Origin: Deinococcus gobiensis I-0
GTDB lineage: Bacteria; Deinococcota; Deinococci; Deinococcales; Deinococcaceae
DNA: 64,000 bases
NCBI RefSeq assembly: GCF_000252445.1
Contig: NC_017790.1
Location: forward strand, 2,028,501-2,092,500
Direction: 5' to 3'
This document shows positions 50,630-58,595 of this stretch, piece after piece. Made by a program: the position numbers and the translations under genes. The notes beneath the pieces were generated by a model. It was not told the DNA's origin and ran no database searches. It was given only the letters and a program-made list of their open reading frames with translations. Within the stretch, counting starts at the first letter, position 1; every line of letters starts with the position of its first letter.

Positions 50630-50950
50630 ATGACCCTACCCATTCTCGAAATCGCCCTGTTGCAGGTGCGCCCCGGCCAGACCCCGGCCTTCGAGGCCGC
50701 TTTCGCCCAGGCCCAGGCACTCATCGCGGTGATCCCGGGGTACCTGCGTCACGACCTCCAGCGTTGCCTGGAAGACGACCACCGCTACGCCCTGCTGGTG
50801 TGGTGGGAGACGCTGGAAGCCCACACGGTCGGGTTTCGGGGCTCGCCCGAGTATCAGGAGTGGCGCGCGCTGCTGCACCGCTTCTACGACCCCTTCCCCA
50901 CCGTCGAGCATTTCGTGGACGTGACGCCAGGCCGCGCCCCGGCTCTCTGA
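50630..50950 (+). CDS. Antibiotic-biosynthesis-monooxygenase-fold protein
   Basis: CAGGAG precedes ATG 50630. The 106-residue ABM/YgiN-type ferredoxin-like fold reads ILEIALLQVRPGQTPAFEAAFAQAQALIAVIPGYLRHDLQRCLEDDHRYALLVWWET in segments, with SPEYQEWRALLHRFYDPFPTVEHF at the end. Relatives are small dimeric monooxygenases or heme/quinone-interacting proteins. It lies 72 nt after leuA and may be read through from it. The substrate is unknown. Confidence 0.88.
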   Translation: MTLPILEIALLQVRPGQTPAFEAAFAQAQALIAVIPGYLRHDLQRCLEDDHRYALLVWWETLEAHTVGFRGSPEYQEWRALLHRFYDPFPTVEHFVDVTPGRAPAL

Positions 50951-51018
50951 AGGCCGGCTTCACCTCCGGGCGCAGCCCCGGCCCACCATGACGTTTGGCC
51001 GGGGCTGCCTATGAGAAC

Positions 51019-51405
51019 ATGGGCCGCGTGAATGCTGTCGTCTTGCGTACCGCCCTGGTGACCGGAGCGGTCATCGGGGTGTTGAATATCGTCTTTACCG
51101 GGATCCAGTACGGGTTCGCGGAGCTGCCGGTCTGGTTCTACCTCGCGCAGCTCCTGCTGATTCCGGCGATGGTGCTGCCCATGCGACTCTTTCCGCAGGC
51201 GGCCGTGACCCCGGACTACCTGCGCCGCGCAGGCCTGTTCGCGATGGGCTGGGCGGTGCCCTACGCCATCTACAAGTTCTCGGCCGACGCGCTGAACCCG
51301 CTGTTCAGCCCCGTGTCCTCGCTGGCGAGTTACGTCGTGCTGGTACTGGTTTTCGCGCTGCTCTTCGCCGCCATCCGCCGTCCGCCCGGTGCGGGCAAGC
51401 GCTGA
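51019..51405 (+). CDS. Four-pass membrane protein (128 aa)
   Basis: ATG 51019 is preferred, with GTG 51028 possible. Four hydrophobic stretches (about 8-30, 35-55, 68-85, 97-117) give a compact membrane protein with a charged RRPPGAGKR tail. No transport motif or family is recognised. The metallophosphoesterase gene begins 7 nt after its stop. Confidence 0.68.
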   Translation: MGRVNAVVLRTALVTGAVIGVLNIVFTGIQYGFAELPVWFYLAQLLLIPAMVLPMRLFPQAAVTPDYLRRAGLFAMGWAVPYAIYKFSADALNPLFSPVSSLASYVVLVLVFALLFAAIRRPPGAGKR

Positions 51406-51412
51406 GGGCCGC

Positions 51413-52123
51413 GTGCGACTCGCCATTCTGGGTGACGTGCACGGCAACGCCTTCGCGCTGCGGGCCGTGCTGGACGATATTGCCGCCGCCGCCCCCGACG
51501 AGGTCCTGAACCTGGGCGACGCCGTGTGGGGGGCGTCCGACCCCGCCGCCGCCTGGGCGCTGCAACAGGAACACGCCCCACCGAGCGTGCGCGGCAACAC
51601 CGACGAGCGGGTGGCGGGGCTGCGCGACGGCAAGGCGGCCCTGCGCGACTGGCTGCTGCCGTTGCTGCCGCCGGACGCCCCCCGGCAGCTCGGAGCGCTG
51701 CCGACCACGCTGGACACGGCAGACGGCGAGGTGCGGGTGGCCCACGGCAGCCTGCGCAGCCCCTGGGAGGACCTGCTGCTCACCAAGGGAGAGGAGGGCA
51801 CCCGCTCCGCCACCCGCCCGGAAATCCGCGAGCGGCTGGGCGACTTCGTGGGCCGCGTGGTCGTGGTGGGCCACACCCACTGGGAGATGCTGAGCGTGGT
51901 GGACGGCGTGACGGTCGTGAATGCCGGGCCGGTGTCGCGCCAGAAAGACGGGCTGCCCCTGGCCCGCTGGGTGCTGCTCACCCGGCGCGGGGGCGTCTGG
52001 ACACCCGAATTCCGCCGTACGCCCTACGACACGGCCGCCGCCGCCGCCTGGGCGCGGGCGCACGGCCCGGAAGGCATCGGCGGGCGTGAGGCCGCGCAGC
52101 TCCTGAGCGGCAAGGAAGCCTGA
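51413..52123 (+). CDS. Calcineurin-like metallophosphoesterase (YfcE/MJ0936-type)
   Basis: GTG 51413 is chosen; the upstream extension is a shadow. The 236-residue product has metal motifs LAILGDVHGNAFAL (D-x-H), LNLGDAVWG (GD), VRGNTDER (GN-D), VAHGSLRS and VVVGHTHWEM (GHTH), with VVNAGPVSR at the end. Such enzymes hydrolyse phosphodiesters or dinucleoside polyphosphates. The substrate cannot be told. Confidence 0.92.
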   Translation: MRLAILGDVHGNAFALRAVLDDIAAAAPDEVLNLGDAVWGASDPAAAWALQQEHAPPSVRGNTDERVAGLRDGKAALRDWLLPLLPPDAPRQLGALPTTLDTADGEVRVAHGSLRSPWEDLLLTKGEEGTRSATRPEIRERLGDFVGRVVVVGHTHWEMLSVVDGVTVVNAGPVSRQKDGLPLARWVLLTRRGGVWTPEFRRTPYDTAAAAAWARAHGPEGIGGREAAQLLSGKEA

Positions 52124-52158
52124 AGGCGGCCACGTGGGCCGCGCGCTAGCGTGGCGAC

Positions 52159-52488
52159 ATGAGCGCCCTGACTCTGCTGCTCGAAGGAGGCGTGGCCCTG
52201 TCCGGCACGCCGACCTCCGCCGACCCCGAACAGGTCTCCCTGCTGGCCCAGGCCTCGGAGGTGGACGGCGTGATGCTGCGCGACGTGACCCTGCATGTCG
52301 GGGCGCGTGAACAGACGCTGCCCTGGCTGTACGTGCCCTACTGGCGCGTGCTGGCCTGCGGCGTGGCCGAGGCGCAGGGCGAGCAGGACGCGCAGGAGCA
52401 GCTCTCGGCCGTCATCCAGGGTGTGCGCAAGGGCCAGTACGGTTCGCGCGGCGCAGGCGAAGGGCTGCGCGCCCTGGAAGGCGAATAA
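52159..52488 (+). CDS. Conserved hypothetical small protein (109 aa)
   Basis: TAGCGT lies 6 nt before the ATG, so the message is probably leaderless. It reads as a small beta domain (LTLLLEGGVALSG, VMLRDVTLHVGAREQTLPWLYVPYWRVLACGVAE) followed by a helix and an RKGQYGSRGAGEGLRALEGE tail. The family is not recognised. It is the last gene before a hairpin terminator. Confidence 0.68.
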   Translation: MSALTLLLEGGVALSGTPTSADPEQVSLLAQASEVDGVMLRDVTLHVGAREQTLPWLYVPYWRVLACGVAEAQGEQDAQEQLSAVIQGVRKGQYGSRGAGEGLRALEGE

Positions 52489-52508
52489 CGTCGCCTGAAC
52501 GCGGAGCA

Positions 52509-52553
52509 GGGGGCCTCCGGGTCAGCGGTATCCCGGAGGCTCCCCCACGTTTT
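52509..52553 (+). terminator. Terminator-like hairpin
   Basis: GGGGGCCTCCGGG (52509-52521) pairs with CCCGGAGG and CCCCC (52532-52546, two bulged bases), and TTTT follows after ACG. It lies between two convergent genes and could serve the + strand unit. Confidence 0.65.
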
Positions 52554-52611
52554 CAGCGCTGCTCGGCTCCAGACAGCGCCCCCTCCAGGACCTATCGTCC
52601 GGCGGCAGGTT

Positions 52612-53547
52612 TCACAGCTCGCTCGTCTCCGGGTGGAAATTCACCTCGCGGATGTAGCGCAGGTACTCGGCCTCGCTCAGCGCCTCACGCTTGCCCGCCA
52701 GCGACACGAAGAAGGCCTCCAGCACGTTCGTGGCGAAGTTGCGCTTGCCGATGCGCGGCGTGGTCGTGATGAGCCGCGCCACGCCGCGCTCCCGCATCCA
52801 GCCCCGGTCGGCCTCGGTGATGGTCTGGGTCAGGACCGTCTTGCCGCGCAGGTCCCTGGGGGCGTAACGCTTGACGTAATGGGTGTCGCCCGCGATCACG
52901 TCGGCCCAGGCGTAGTAGCGCGTGCCCTTGCCCTCCACGCTCGTCTCCTGCTTGGCCCCGGTCGGATAGAACCAGTCCTGCGGCAGCTTGGTGATGGCCG
53001 GCAGCACGAGGTGCGCCACCTTGCGCAGCGCCCCGATGCTGCGGATGGGCCGGTCGATGTTCAGCCCGAAGATGATGTCGCCGTACACCACGTCGGCCCC
53101 GCGCTCGGCCAGCGCCTCGGCCATTCCGAAGCGGTCCACCGCCGAGACCATCAGGACCTTCCGGGTCCGCCAGTTCAGGTCGGCGTCGAGCTGGGCCACC
53201 GCGTCGCGCTCCAGCGTGTTCTTCAGGCCGCTGCCGTCGAGAACCGGCGTGAGCTTGGCGTGCGAGACGAGTTTGCGCACGTTGCCGAACACGTAGCGGC
53301 GCCCCCCGGCCAGCACGTACAGGTCCGCGCCGCCCAGCCCGAAAGCGTCTACCCGGCCGTCGAGGGCCTGGAACAGCTCGGCGGCCCTGCCCGCGTCGCC
53401 GTCGGTCCCGATACGCTCCAGCACGAAGGGCTGGCCCAGAACGGTCAATTCCTCGCGGGCGTTGCGCTTGCTGTTGCCCAGAGACACGCTGACGACATGC
53501 TTGAAGCCTGCGGGGGCGGGATGCCAGCCGCTGAGGAGATCGCTCAT
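52612..53547 (-). CDS. Conserved protein annotated in relatives as quinate 5-dehydrogenase-like
   Basis: The start is set at ATG 53547, since TAGAAT (minus strand, 53555-53560) is a -10 box 7 nt upstream and the earlier ATG lies inside it. The 311-residue product reads FKHVVSVSLGNSKRNAREEL, FVLERIGTDGDAGRAAELFQAL, DAFGLGGADLYVLAGGRRYVF, then TRKVLMVSAVDRFGMAEALAERGADVVYGDIIFGL, which resembles a Rossmann-type segment. I recall this family being labelled quinate 5-dehydrogenase in Deinococcus genomes; the biochemical role is uncertain. Confidence 0.6.
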   Translation of the reverse strand: MSDLLSGWHPAPAGFKHVVSVSLGNSKRNAREELTVLGQPFVLERIGTDGDAGRAAELFQALDGRVDAFGLGGADLYVLAGGRRYVFGNVRKLVSHAKLTPVLDGSGLKNTLERDAVAQLDADLNWRTRKVLMVSAVDRFGMAEALAERGADVVYGDIIFGLNIDRPIRSIGALRKVAHLVLPAITKLPQDWFYPTGAKQETSVEGKGTRYYAWADVIAGDTHYVKRYAPRDLRGKTVLTQTITEADRGWMRERGVARLITTTPRIGKRNFATNVLEAFFVSLAGKREALSEAEYLRYIREVNFHPETSEL

Positions 53548-53671
53548 GCCGCGCATTCTAGGCGCGCAAGCGTGAAGCTGATGACAATGTGATCCCAGGC
53601 CGGCTTCATATGTGTGGCCGCCGCCGCGGCGCCTGACCCTCTATGCTGGGGCACGGAGGAAGGGAAACGAC

Positions 53672-54586
53672 GTGCCGGAGGCCAAAACAGAACAGAAGAT
53701 GACGCCCGAGCGTTTGGGAGAACGCCTGTCGGGGGACCGCAAGGTGCGCGCGGTGGCGCAGGCGGGGAGCTACGGTACCGAGTACGCCTGGGCGGGCAGC
53801 CAGCCCACCTTCCTGACCTTCGAACGCGGCCTGCTCTCGGCGCAGACGGAAATCCGCGGTGGGGTGCGTCTGGAACGCCTGCCCTACGAGCAGCTCGAAG
53901 CGTGGCGCGACTGGGACGCGGCGCGCCAACAGGCGCCCCTGGCCCTGCTGGCGACCAGCCGGGTGGTCTACGACCCGACCGGCTTCTACGGCCGCATCCA
54001 GCGCACGCTGTGGAACCTCAGCGCCGCGCAGCTCGCCGCCTACCGCAGCGACCTGACCCTTCAGGCCGAGGACGCCCTGAACGCCGCCGAGGGGGTGCAG
54101 TCGGGCGGCGGTCAGCCCCTGCTCGCCCTGGCCGACGCCCGGCGCGTGGCCCTGGACCTGCTGTACCCGGCGCTGCTCACGCACCTGCACGCCTGGGCCG
54201 AGTTCGAGGTACGGCTGCCCCACGCGTGGCGGGCGGTGGCGGGCCTGCGCTTTCCCAAGGCGGTCTACCGGCTCGAAAATCTCTACGGCTTCGGCGGGGA
54301 GGCCGAGGCCCGGCGGGCGCTGCTCGCCACGCGCGGCCTGGGGCTGGTCGAGCAGGAGCGGCGCGCCCGGACCGCCTTCCAGAGCGGCTACTACGACGGC
54401 GCGGTGCGCTTGCTGCGCGACGAGACGGCCCGGCTGCACCGCGCGGACCTGGAACGCTGGGCCTACCTGAGCAGCGCGCGGCGCGACAAGCTCGGCACCC
54501 TGCTCGGCGTGACCCTCTCGCCGCTGGGACCGGCGGCCATCGAACTGGCGCGGCAGCTGCTGGAGGACGTGCGCGAGGGCCGCTGA
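53672..54586 (+). CDS. Conserved hypothetical protein (304 aa), possible degenerate nucleotidyltransferase fold
   Basis: GTG 53672 follows GGAGGAAGGG; the upstream extension is not needed. [30 protein letters not shown] resembles the GS...S-D-x-D entry of minimal nucleotidyltransferases, but the active-site Asp positions are not there. The remainder is helical ([48 protein letters not shown]), like the four-helix partner of such proteins. No secretion signal. I cannot name the family with confidence. Confidence 0.6.
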   Translation: MPEAKTEQKMTPERLGERLSGDRKVRAVAQAGSYGTEYAWAGSQPTFLTFERGLLSAQTEIRGGVRLERLPYEQLEAWRDWDAARQQAPLALLATSRVVYDPTGFYGRIQRTLWNLSAAQLAAYRSDLTLQAEDALNAAEGVQSGGGQPLLALADARRVALDLLYPALLTHLHAWAEFEVRLPHAWRAVAGLRFPKAVYRLENLYGFGGEAEARRALLATRGLGLVEQERRARTAFQSGYYDGAVRLLRDETARLHRADLERWAYLSSARRDKLGTLLGVTLSPLGPAAIELARQLLEDVREGR

Positions 54587-54883
54587 CCCGCGCGCCGACC
54601 GGGCCTGACCACCGTCCGCATTTCGTTCAAGCGGAGAACAGAATCCGGCCCGCACTCTTGCGGGCGGGAGCTTCCGGGACCGGCCACTCTGCCGGCCACC
54701 GGAGGTCGCGGCCCGAATGCCGGGCCCCAGCCCCCTACACCCCGGCGGGGGCACTCATCGGATTGGGGACAAAGGCCCCCTGGACACGGTTTAGGGTAAG
54801 GTGTCGGACGAACACCAAATCGAACCACACACCAGGGACGGCCCTTTCAGGCCGGTCGCTGCGGGAGAGTGAATCTACAGGCT
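54587..54883. other. Untranslated stretch with three successive GC hairpins
   Basis: Three short hairpins sit close together: GCCCGC/GCGGGC (54648-54665), CCGGC/GCCGG (54680-54695) and GGCCCG/CGGGCC (54710-54726), with 5-6 nt loops. A -10-like TAGGGT occurs at 54792-54797. No T-run follows the hairpins. It may be an untranslated leader or small RNA; no known riboswitch fits. Confidence 0.4.
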
Positions 54884-55192
54884 ATGCAGTTACTCCGTAA
54901 GGCGCACGAGATCGAATACCGGGACAGCCAGGGCGTGGACCGCGCCGCCCAGGTAGACATCTGGGCGAGCGCGGGCGGCGCGCGGGTCGTGCTGGTGCTG
55001 CGGAACCTGCACGCCCCCACCTGGCCGGCCCAGAGTGGCGCACAGGCGCAGGCCCGCGCCGCCGTGCGCGCCCTGTCGCACAGCGCCCTGCCCTACCTGA
55101 CCCGCCCCGACGCCGAACTGCTGGTGCTAGTGCTGCGCCCCTGCGAGGAGGGCGAGAAGGCCCGCGCCCTGGTGCTGCCCCTGAGCGCCTGA
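54884..55192 (+). CDS. Conserved hypothetical protein (102 aa)
   Basis: ATG 54884 is chosen; an in-frame GTG at 54869 lies inside a purine run. It encodes a small alpha/beta domain (HEIEYRDSQGVDRAAQVDIWASAGGARVVLVLRNL, then ARAAVRALSHSALPYLTRPDAELLVLVLRPC). No motif or family is recognised. The start lies after a structured untranslated region, which might regulate it. Confidence 0.62.
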   Translation: MQLLRKAHEIEYRDSQGVDRAAQVDIWASAGGARVVLVLRNLHAPTWPAQSGAQAQARAAVRALSHSALPYLTRPDAELLVLVLRPCEEGEKARALVLPLSA

Positions 55193-55253
55193 GGGGCGGA
55201 GCGGAGCGCGGCGGTCCCTGAGCATAGGGGCCGCCGCGCTCCGCTGTGAACGC

Positions 55254-55694
55254 CTATTCCAGCACGTACTTCACGCCTTCCTCGAAAGCCACGCGGGCGG
55301 TGTCGCCGCGCGCCAGCACGACGTTGCGCCGCCAGGGCATCCAGTCGGGCACCCCCTCGGCGCTGCGCAGCAGGCCCCGCAGGCCCACCTCCGCGTAGCG
55401 GGCCGGGCCGCCCAGCAGCGCGGCCAGGGCGGCGCGCACGGCCTCGGGGTCGCGCAGGGGGCCGGTCAGGCGGGCCGAGGGCACCTCGATGTCGCCCTCC
55501 GGCATCTCGGGCAGCGGCTCGCTGCGCGGGCGGGTGGGCGCGGGATGGGGGCGGTACAGGTCCACCCGGAACCCGTCGAAGGCCAGCAGCGCCGCGCGGG
55601 CCTCGGCCTCGGGCAGTGGGCGGCTGAAGCTGAGGTGGATGTCCAGCTCAAAGCCCCGCGTGCCCTTGTGGGTCCCGGACTGGGGGGCGCTCAC
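55254..55694 (-). CDS. Conserved hypothetical protein (146 aa)
   Basis: GTG 55694 overlaps the upstream DinB-like gene's TGA, so the two are translationally coupled. The domain reads TRGFELDIHLSFSRPLPEAEARAALLAFDGFRVDLYRP, a ferredoxin-like strand-helix-strand, then a Pro-rich loop, PSARLTGPLRDPEAVRAALAALLGG and a C-terminal NVVLARGDTARVAFEEGVKYVLE. Unknown family. Confidence 0.65.
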   Translation of the reverse strand: MSAPQSGTHKGTRGFELDIHLSFSRPLPEAEARAALLAFDGFRVDLYRPHPAPTRPRSEPLPEMPEGDIEVPSARLTGPLRDPEAVRAALAALLGGPARYAEVGLRGLLRSAEGVPDWMPWRRNVVLARGDTARVAFEEGVKYVLE

Positions 55695-56218
55695 GCGCCG
55701 GCCGCCGCACTCTGTTCGAGCAGGAGACGGTGGTTGCGCGCGTGGCCCGACACCATCCGCAGCCAGTCGAGGGCGTCCAGCTCGCCGAAGAAGGGGTGCC
55801 ACATGGTCCGGCCCGGCGTTTCGCGGACCCCGGCGGCCACCTGCTCGAAGGCGGCGCGGTGCTCGGCCCAGCGGGTCTCCCAGGTGTCCCAGGCCAGCCC
55901 GTCGGCACTTGGCGCGGCGAAGGGCGGCGTCTGGCGTTTGCCGTCCCTGAGGGTGCCGGGAACCTGTGCCGAAGGCGTCAGCTCGCGCTCAGAGAGCAGC
56001 AGCCCCAGCAGCCGCGCGATGCCCATATCGATCAGCACGACATGTTCGGCTTCCTGGGCCGGCGACCAGTCGCGGCCGGGCTGGGTGCGGGTCCAGTCGG
56101 CCTGCCGGGCACGCAGATGCGCTTCCAGGCGGTCGAATTCCTTGGTCAGGCGGGCGCGCGCCTCGTCGGGGGTGGCCCCCAGCGCGCGCAGGCCGGCCGG
56201 GTTTTGCAGGGTGGTCAT
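55691..56218 (-). CDS. DinB-family four-helix protein
   Basis: The 175-residue product has a four-helix DinB/YfiT-like layout: LTKEFDRLEAHLRARQADW, WSPAQEAEHVVLIDMGIARLLGLLL with the first metal His, and HPFFGELDALDWLRMVSGHARNHRLLLEQ with two more His residues. Family members bind metal; some are thiol transferases in bacillithiol or mycothiol metabolism. DinB-like proteins are unusually numerous in Deinococcus. The specific role is unknown. Confidence 0.88.
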   Translation of the reverse strand: MTTLQNPAGLRALGATPDEARARLTKEFDRLEAHLRARQADWTRTQPGRDWSPAQEAEHVVLIDMGIARLLGLLLSERELTPSAQVPGTLRDGKRQTPPFAAPSADGLAWDTWETRWAEHRAAFEQVAAGVRETPGRTMWHPFFGELDALDWLRMVSGHARNHRLLLEQSAAAGA

Positions 56219-56257
56219 GGCCCCAGTGTACCGCCGCTCCCGGCCCCGCCCCGGCGC

Positions 56258-58228
56258 TCAGCGCCCCAGGCCCTCCGTAAAGGCGACCGTGGCAGCCCAC
56301 TCGGGGTGGTCGATGAGGGGATTGCGGTTGCCCTGGCGCACATAGATGGCCGCGTTGCGGTGGCGCTCCCAGTCGCCGGGGGGCTGCGCCGCGTGCCAGC
56401 CGAGCAGCACCTCCAGCGCGGCCTCGCCGTACTGCCGCACCACGCCGGGGTAACGCAGCAGGAAATACAGGGTGGCGCGCGCCGCCGCGCCCTTGCCGTA
56501 CGCCGGTTCGAACTCGCCGGGCTCCCGCCGCCCGCAGTCCGAGCGCAGGGCCTCGCCGTAGTCGGGAAAGTCGAAGTAGGGCGTGTTGCCCCGGAAACTG
56601 TTGCAGTCCGGCTCGCAGGAAAACAGGTGGTGCAGGTCGCCGCGCATCGGCTCGCGCTTGGCGAACCAGCTCTGCGGCACCACGTGCTCGCAGTTGTAGG
56701 GCAGCGCCTCTTCGAGCGCCCCGGCATCCAGCCCCTCACGCGCGGCCAGGGTCAGGCGGCGGGCCTCGGCGGCGCGGTCGGCGGCGATCAGGTCTTCGGG
56801 GGCATGTTCGCGGGCACTGTAGAGGCTGCGCAGGCGGCCGTCGGGCCACAGGTCCACCCAGGGGTACACCTCTTCCTTGGGGTCGTAGCCGCGCGGGCGC
56901 GTGTGCGTGCGCGCCAGCAGCGCCGAAAGCGCCACGAAGCGGGCCTGGGGGGAAAGGTCGGCGGCGAGGTCGGCGTAGTAGGCGCGCGCCGCCGCCTCGT
57001 CCTGGGGGTCGAGATAGGGCCGGTCTCCGGTCGGCGCTGCGGGAACGGCCGGAGCCGGGTCTGTCCTGGGCCGGGTCGCCTCGGGGCCGCCCAGGCGCAG
57101 GCGGACGGTGAGGGGCAGGGTCAGGGTCCCGCCGGCTTCAGGCGCCAGGTCGAGCGTGCCCAGGTCGAGCACCGGTCCCGAAGCGGCCACCGCTTCCTGG
57201 GGCGGCGCCGGGCGCTGACCGGCCAGCGCCTCAGCGAGGAGCGGCGCGGTCTGGGGGGCCGAGGCCTCGGGGCGCAGGCGCAGGTCCTCGACCAGCCGGC
57301 TCACGCGTACGCCCTCGTTGGCGACCCAGTCGATGAGGGTGTCGGGGTCGCCGGGGGCGAGCGGCTGCCCGTCGCGGCGCAGCACCCGGCCCTGGGCGTC
57401 GCGGCGGGGCACGCCACTGTGGTGCAGCGCCACGACTTCCCAGGCGTCGTTGAACACGGGGCTGCCGCTGGAGCCGGGCGCCGTGTCGGTCTCGTAGTGC
57501 AGGAAGTCGGGCAGCAGGTCCACGAGGCGGTTCTCGCGCAGCGCGATCTGCTTGGGTTCGCCGCCCGGGTGCTGCACGATGCTCAGCGCCTCGCCCAGCA
57601 GCACCTTGCCCTGGGCCGCCAGCAGGGGCAGCCACCCGTAGGCCGAAGTGTCGCCGCGCACCGCCACCAGGGCGTAGTCCAGGGGCTCGGAGGTCAGGAA
57701 CAGGGTGTCCGGGTCCAGCGCCAGTTCGGCTCCTGTCCGCAGCGCGCCGTCGCCGCCGAGTTCGTAGCCGAACTGCACGGCGGCCGTGCGGGCCGTGGCC
57801 GCCGACTCCAGCACGTGGTGGTTGGTGAGCAGCAGCCGCGGGCTGCACAGCCAGCCGGTGCCGTAGCCCACGGTGCGCCCGCGCGCGTCCCGCAGCACCA
57901 CCCGCCCCACCGCCCGCGAGGCCGCCCGCGCGAGGTCGAGGTACGCCACGCCCACGAGGTCGTTGGCCCCCAGCACCCGCTCCAGCCCCAACCGGGCGTC
58001 GGTTCCCAGGCGGGCCGCGACGGTCTGGGCGTCGGCCTGCCCCTCCACCACCGCCTGCGCCTCGGGCAGGGGCACGCCCAGGCGGGTCAGACGGGCCTCG
58101 GCGCGCGTGGGCGTGTCGGCGGCCAGCGGTCCCCCCTGCTCCAGCCGGGCGCGGCACGACTGCCGGGCCTCCCCGCGCCCCAGGTAGCGGGCCTGCGTCT
58201 CGTCGAGCACCTCGCGCGGAATGTCCAT
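56258..58228 (-). CDS. Trypsin-like serine protease fused to endonuclease I domain
   Basis: In this 656-residue protein, residues about 95-315 form a trypsin-like domain with an intact triad: His 138 (SPRLLLTNHHVL), Asp 184 (EPLDYALVAV) and Ser 254 (TAPGSSGSPVFN). Residues about 405-650 form an endonuclease I (EndA/NucM) domain: YNCEHVVPQSWF with His 515, RGDLHHLFSCEPDCNSFRGN, and QGNRNPLIDHPEW. The first about 90 residues are a helical domain of unknown type, and 316-400 are a Pro/Ala linker. No signal peptide is seen, although lone endonuclease I proteins are usually secreted. The pairing suggests protease control of a nuclease, which is inference. Confidence 0.9.
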   Translation of the reverse strand: MDIPREVLDETQARYLGRGEARQSCRARLEQGGPLAADTPTRAEARLTRLGVPLPEAQAVVEGQADAQTVAARLGTDARLGLERVLGANDLVGVAYLDLARAASRAVGRVVLRDARGRTVGYGTGWLCSPRLLLTNHHVLESAATARTAAVQFGYELGGDGALRTGAELALDPDTLFLTSEPLDYALVAVRGDTSAYGWLPLLAAQGKVLLGEALSIVQHPGGEPKQIALRENRLVDLLPDFLHYETDTAPGSSGSPVFNDAWEVVALHHSGVPRRDAQGRVLRRDGQPLAPGDPDTLIDWVANEGVRVSRLVEDLRLRPEASAPQTAPLLAEALAGQRPAPPQEAVAASGPVLDLGTLDLAPEAGGTLTLPLTVRLRLGGPEATRPRTDPAPAVPAAPTGDRPYLDPQDEAAARAYYADLAADLSPQARFVALSALLARTHTRPRGYDPKEEVYPWVDLWPDGRLRSLYSAREHAPEDLIAADRAAEARRLTLAAREGLDAGALEEALPYNCEHVVPQSWFAKREPMRGDLHHLFSCEPDCNSFRGNTPYFDFPDYGEALRSDCGRREPGEFEPAYGKGAAARATLYFLLRYPGVVRQYGEAALEVLLGWHAAQPPGDWERHRNAAIYVRQGNRNPLIDHPEWAATVAFTEGLGR

Positions 58229-58398
58229 GGCCGCAGCCTAAGGGTCGGCCCTGACCCGCGGTCGCAGCTTTTCCGGCCCCGCGTTGAGCCGGCCTTCATC
58301 CCCCCGCCGCCACCCACCAGCGCTCGGATCGGCCCGTGGGGGCGGCCCGGCGCCCTGGACTCGGCGCAGTTCAGTTCAAGGAGGCGCGGCAGAGAGAA

Positions 58399-58503
58399 AG
58401 TGTCTGCCGTTCTGCTCGTCGCCCTGTCTGCCGGCTCTGTCCGGGCCGCCCCCCCGCCCCCCGCCCACCAGCCCGGCAGCGGCGCGGCGATCTGGGCAGG
58501 CTG
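58399..58503 (+). CDS. Possible small secreted peptide (34 aa)
   Basis: GTG 58399 opens a frame with a signal-peptide-like start (SAVLLVALSAGSVRA) and a short Pro-rich mature part (APPPPAHQPGSGAAIWAG). AAGGAGG lies about 15 nt upstream, rather far. A terminator follows. It could be chance in GC-rich DNA. Confidence 0.3.
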
Positions 58504-58542
58504 AGCTTCCCATTCCCAGACCACTGCGGTGACCTTTTTCAT

Positions 58543-58580
58543 GGCCCCGGCCACGCGGGGACGCCGGGGCCGGCCCTTTT
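58543..58580 (+). terminator. Terminator upstream of the sensor kinase gene
   Basis: GGCCCCGGC (58543-58551) pairs with GCCGGGGCC (58563-58571), with TTTT after GGCCC. It stands directly before the kinase promoter. It implies a transcript from the left, perhaps over the small frame at 58399. Confidence 0.6.
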
Positions 58581-58595
58581 CTATATCCTGGGGCC

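Larger units (their letters stand above)
58229..58595. other. Divergent intergenic region, 367 bp
   Basis: It holds the upstream regions of the protease-nuclease (left) and sensor kinase (right) genes. Within it lie a doubtful small secreted-peptide frame, a terminator hairpin and the kinase promoter (TATCCT at 58584-58589, 6 nt before ATG). No recognised RNA gene. Confidence 0.5.

Noticed and set aside
54861..54910. GCGGGAGAG followed by CCGTAAGGCGC, recalling a glycine riboswitch
   Set aside because: The second motif lies inside coding sequence, the stems do not form, and the downstream gene has no glycine link.
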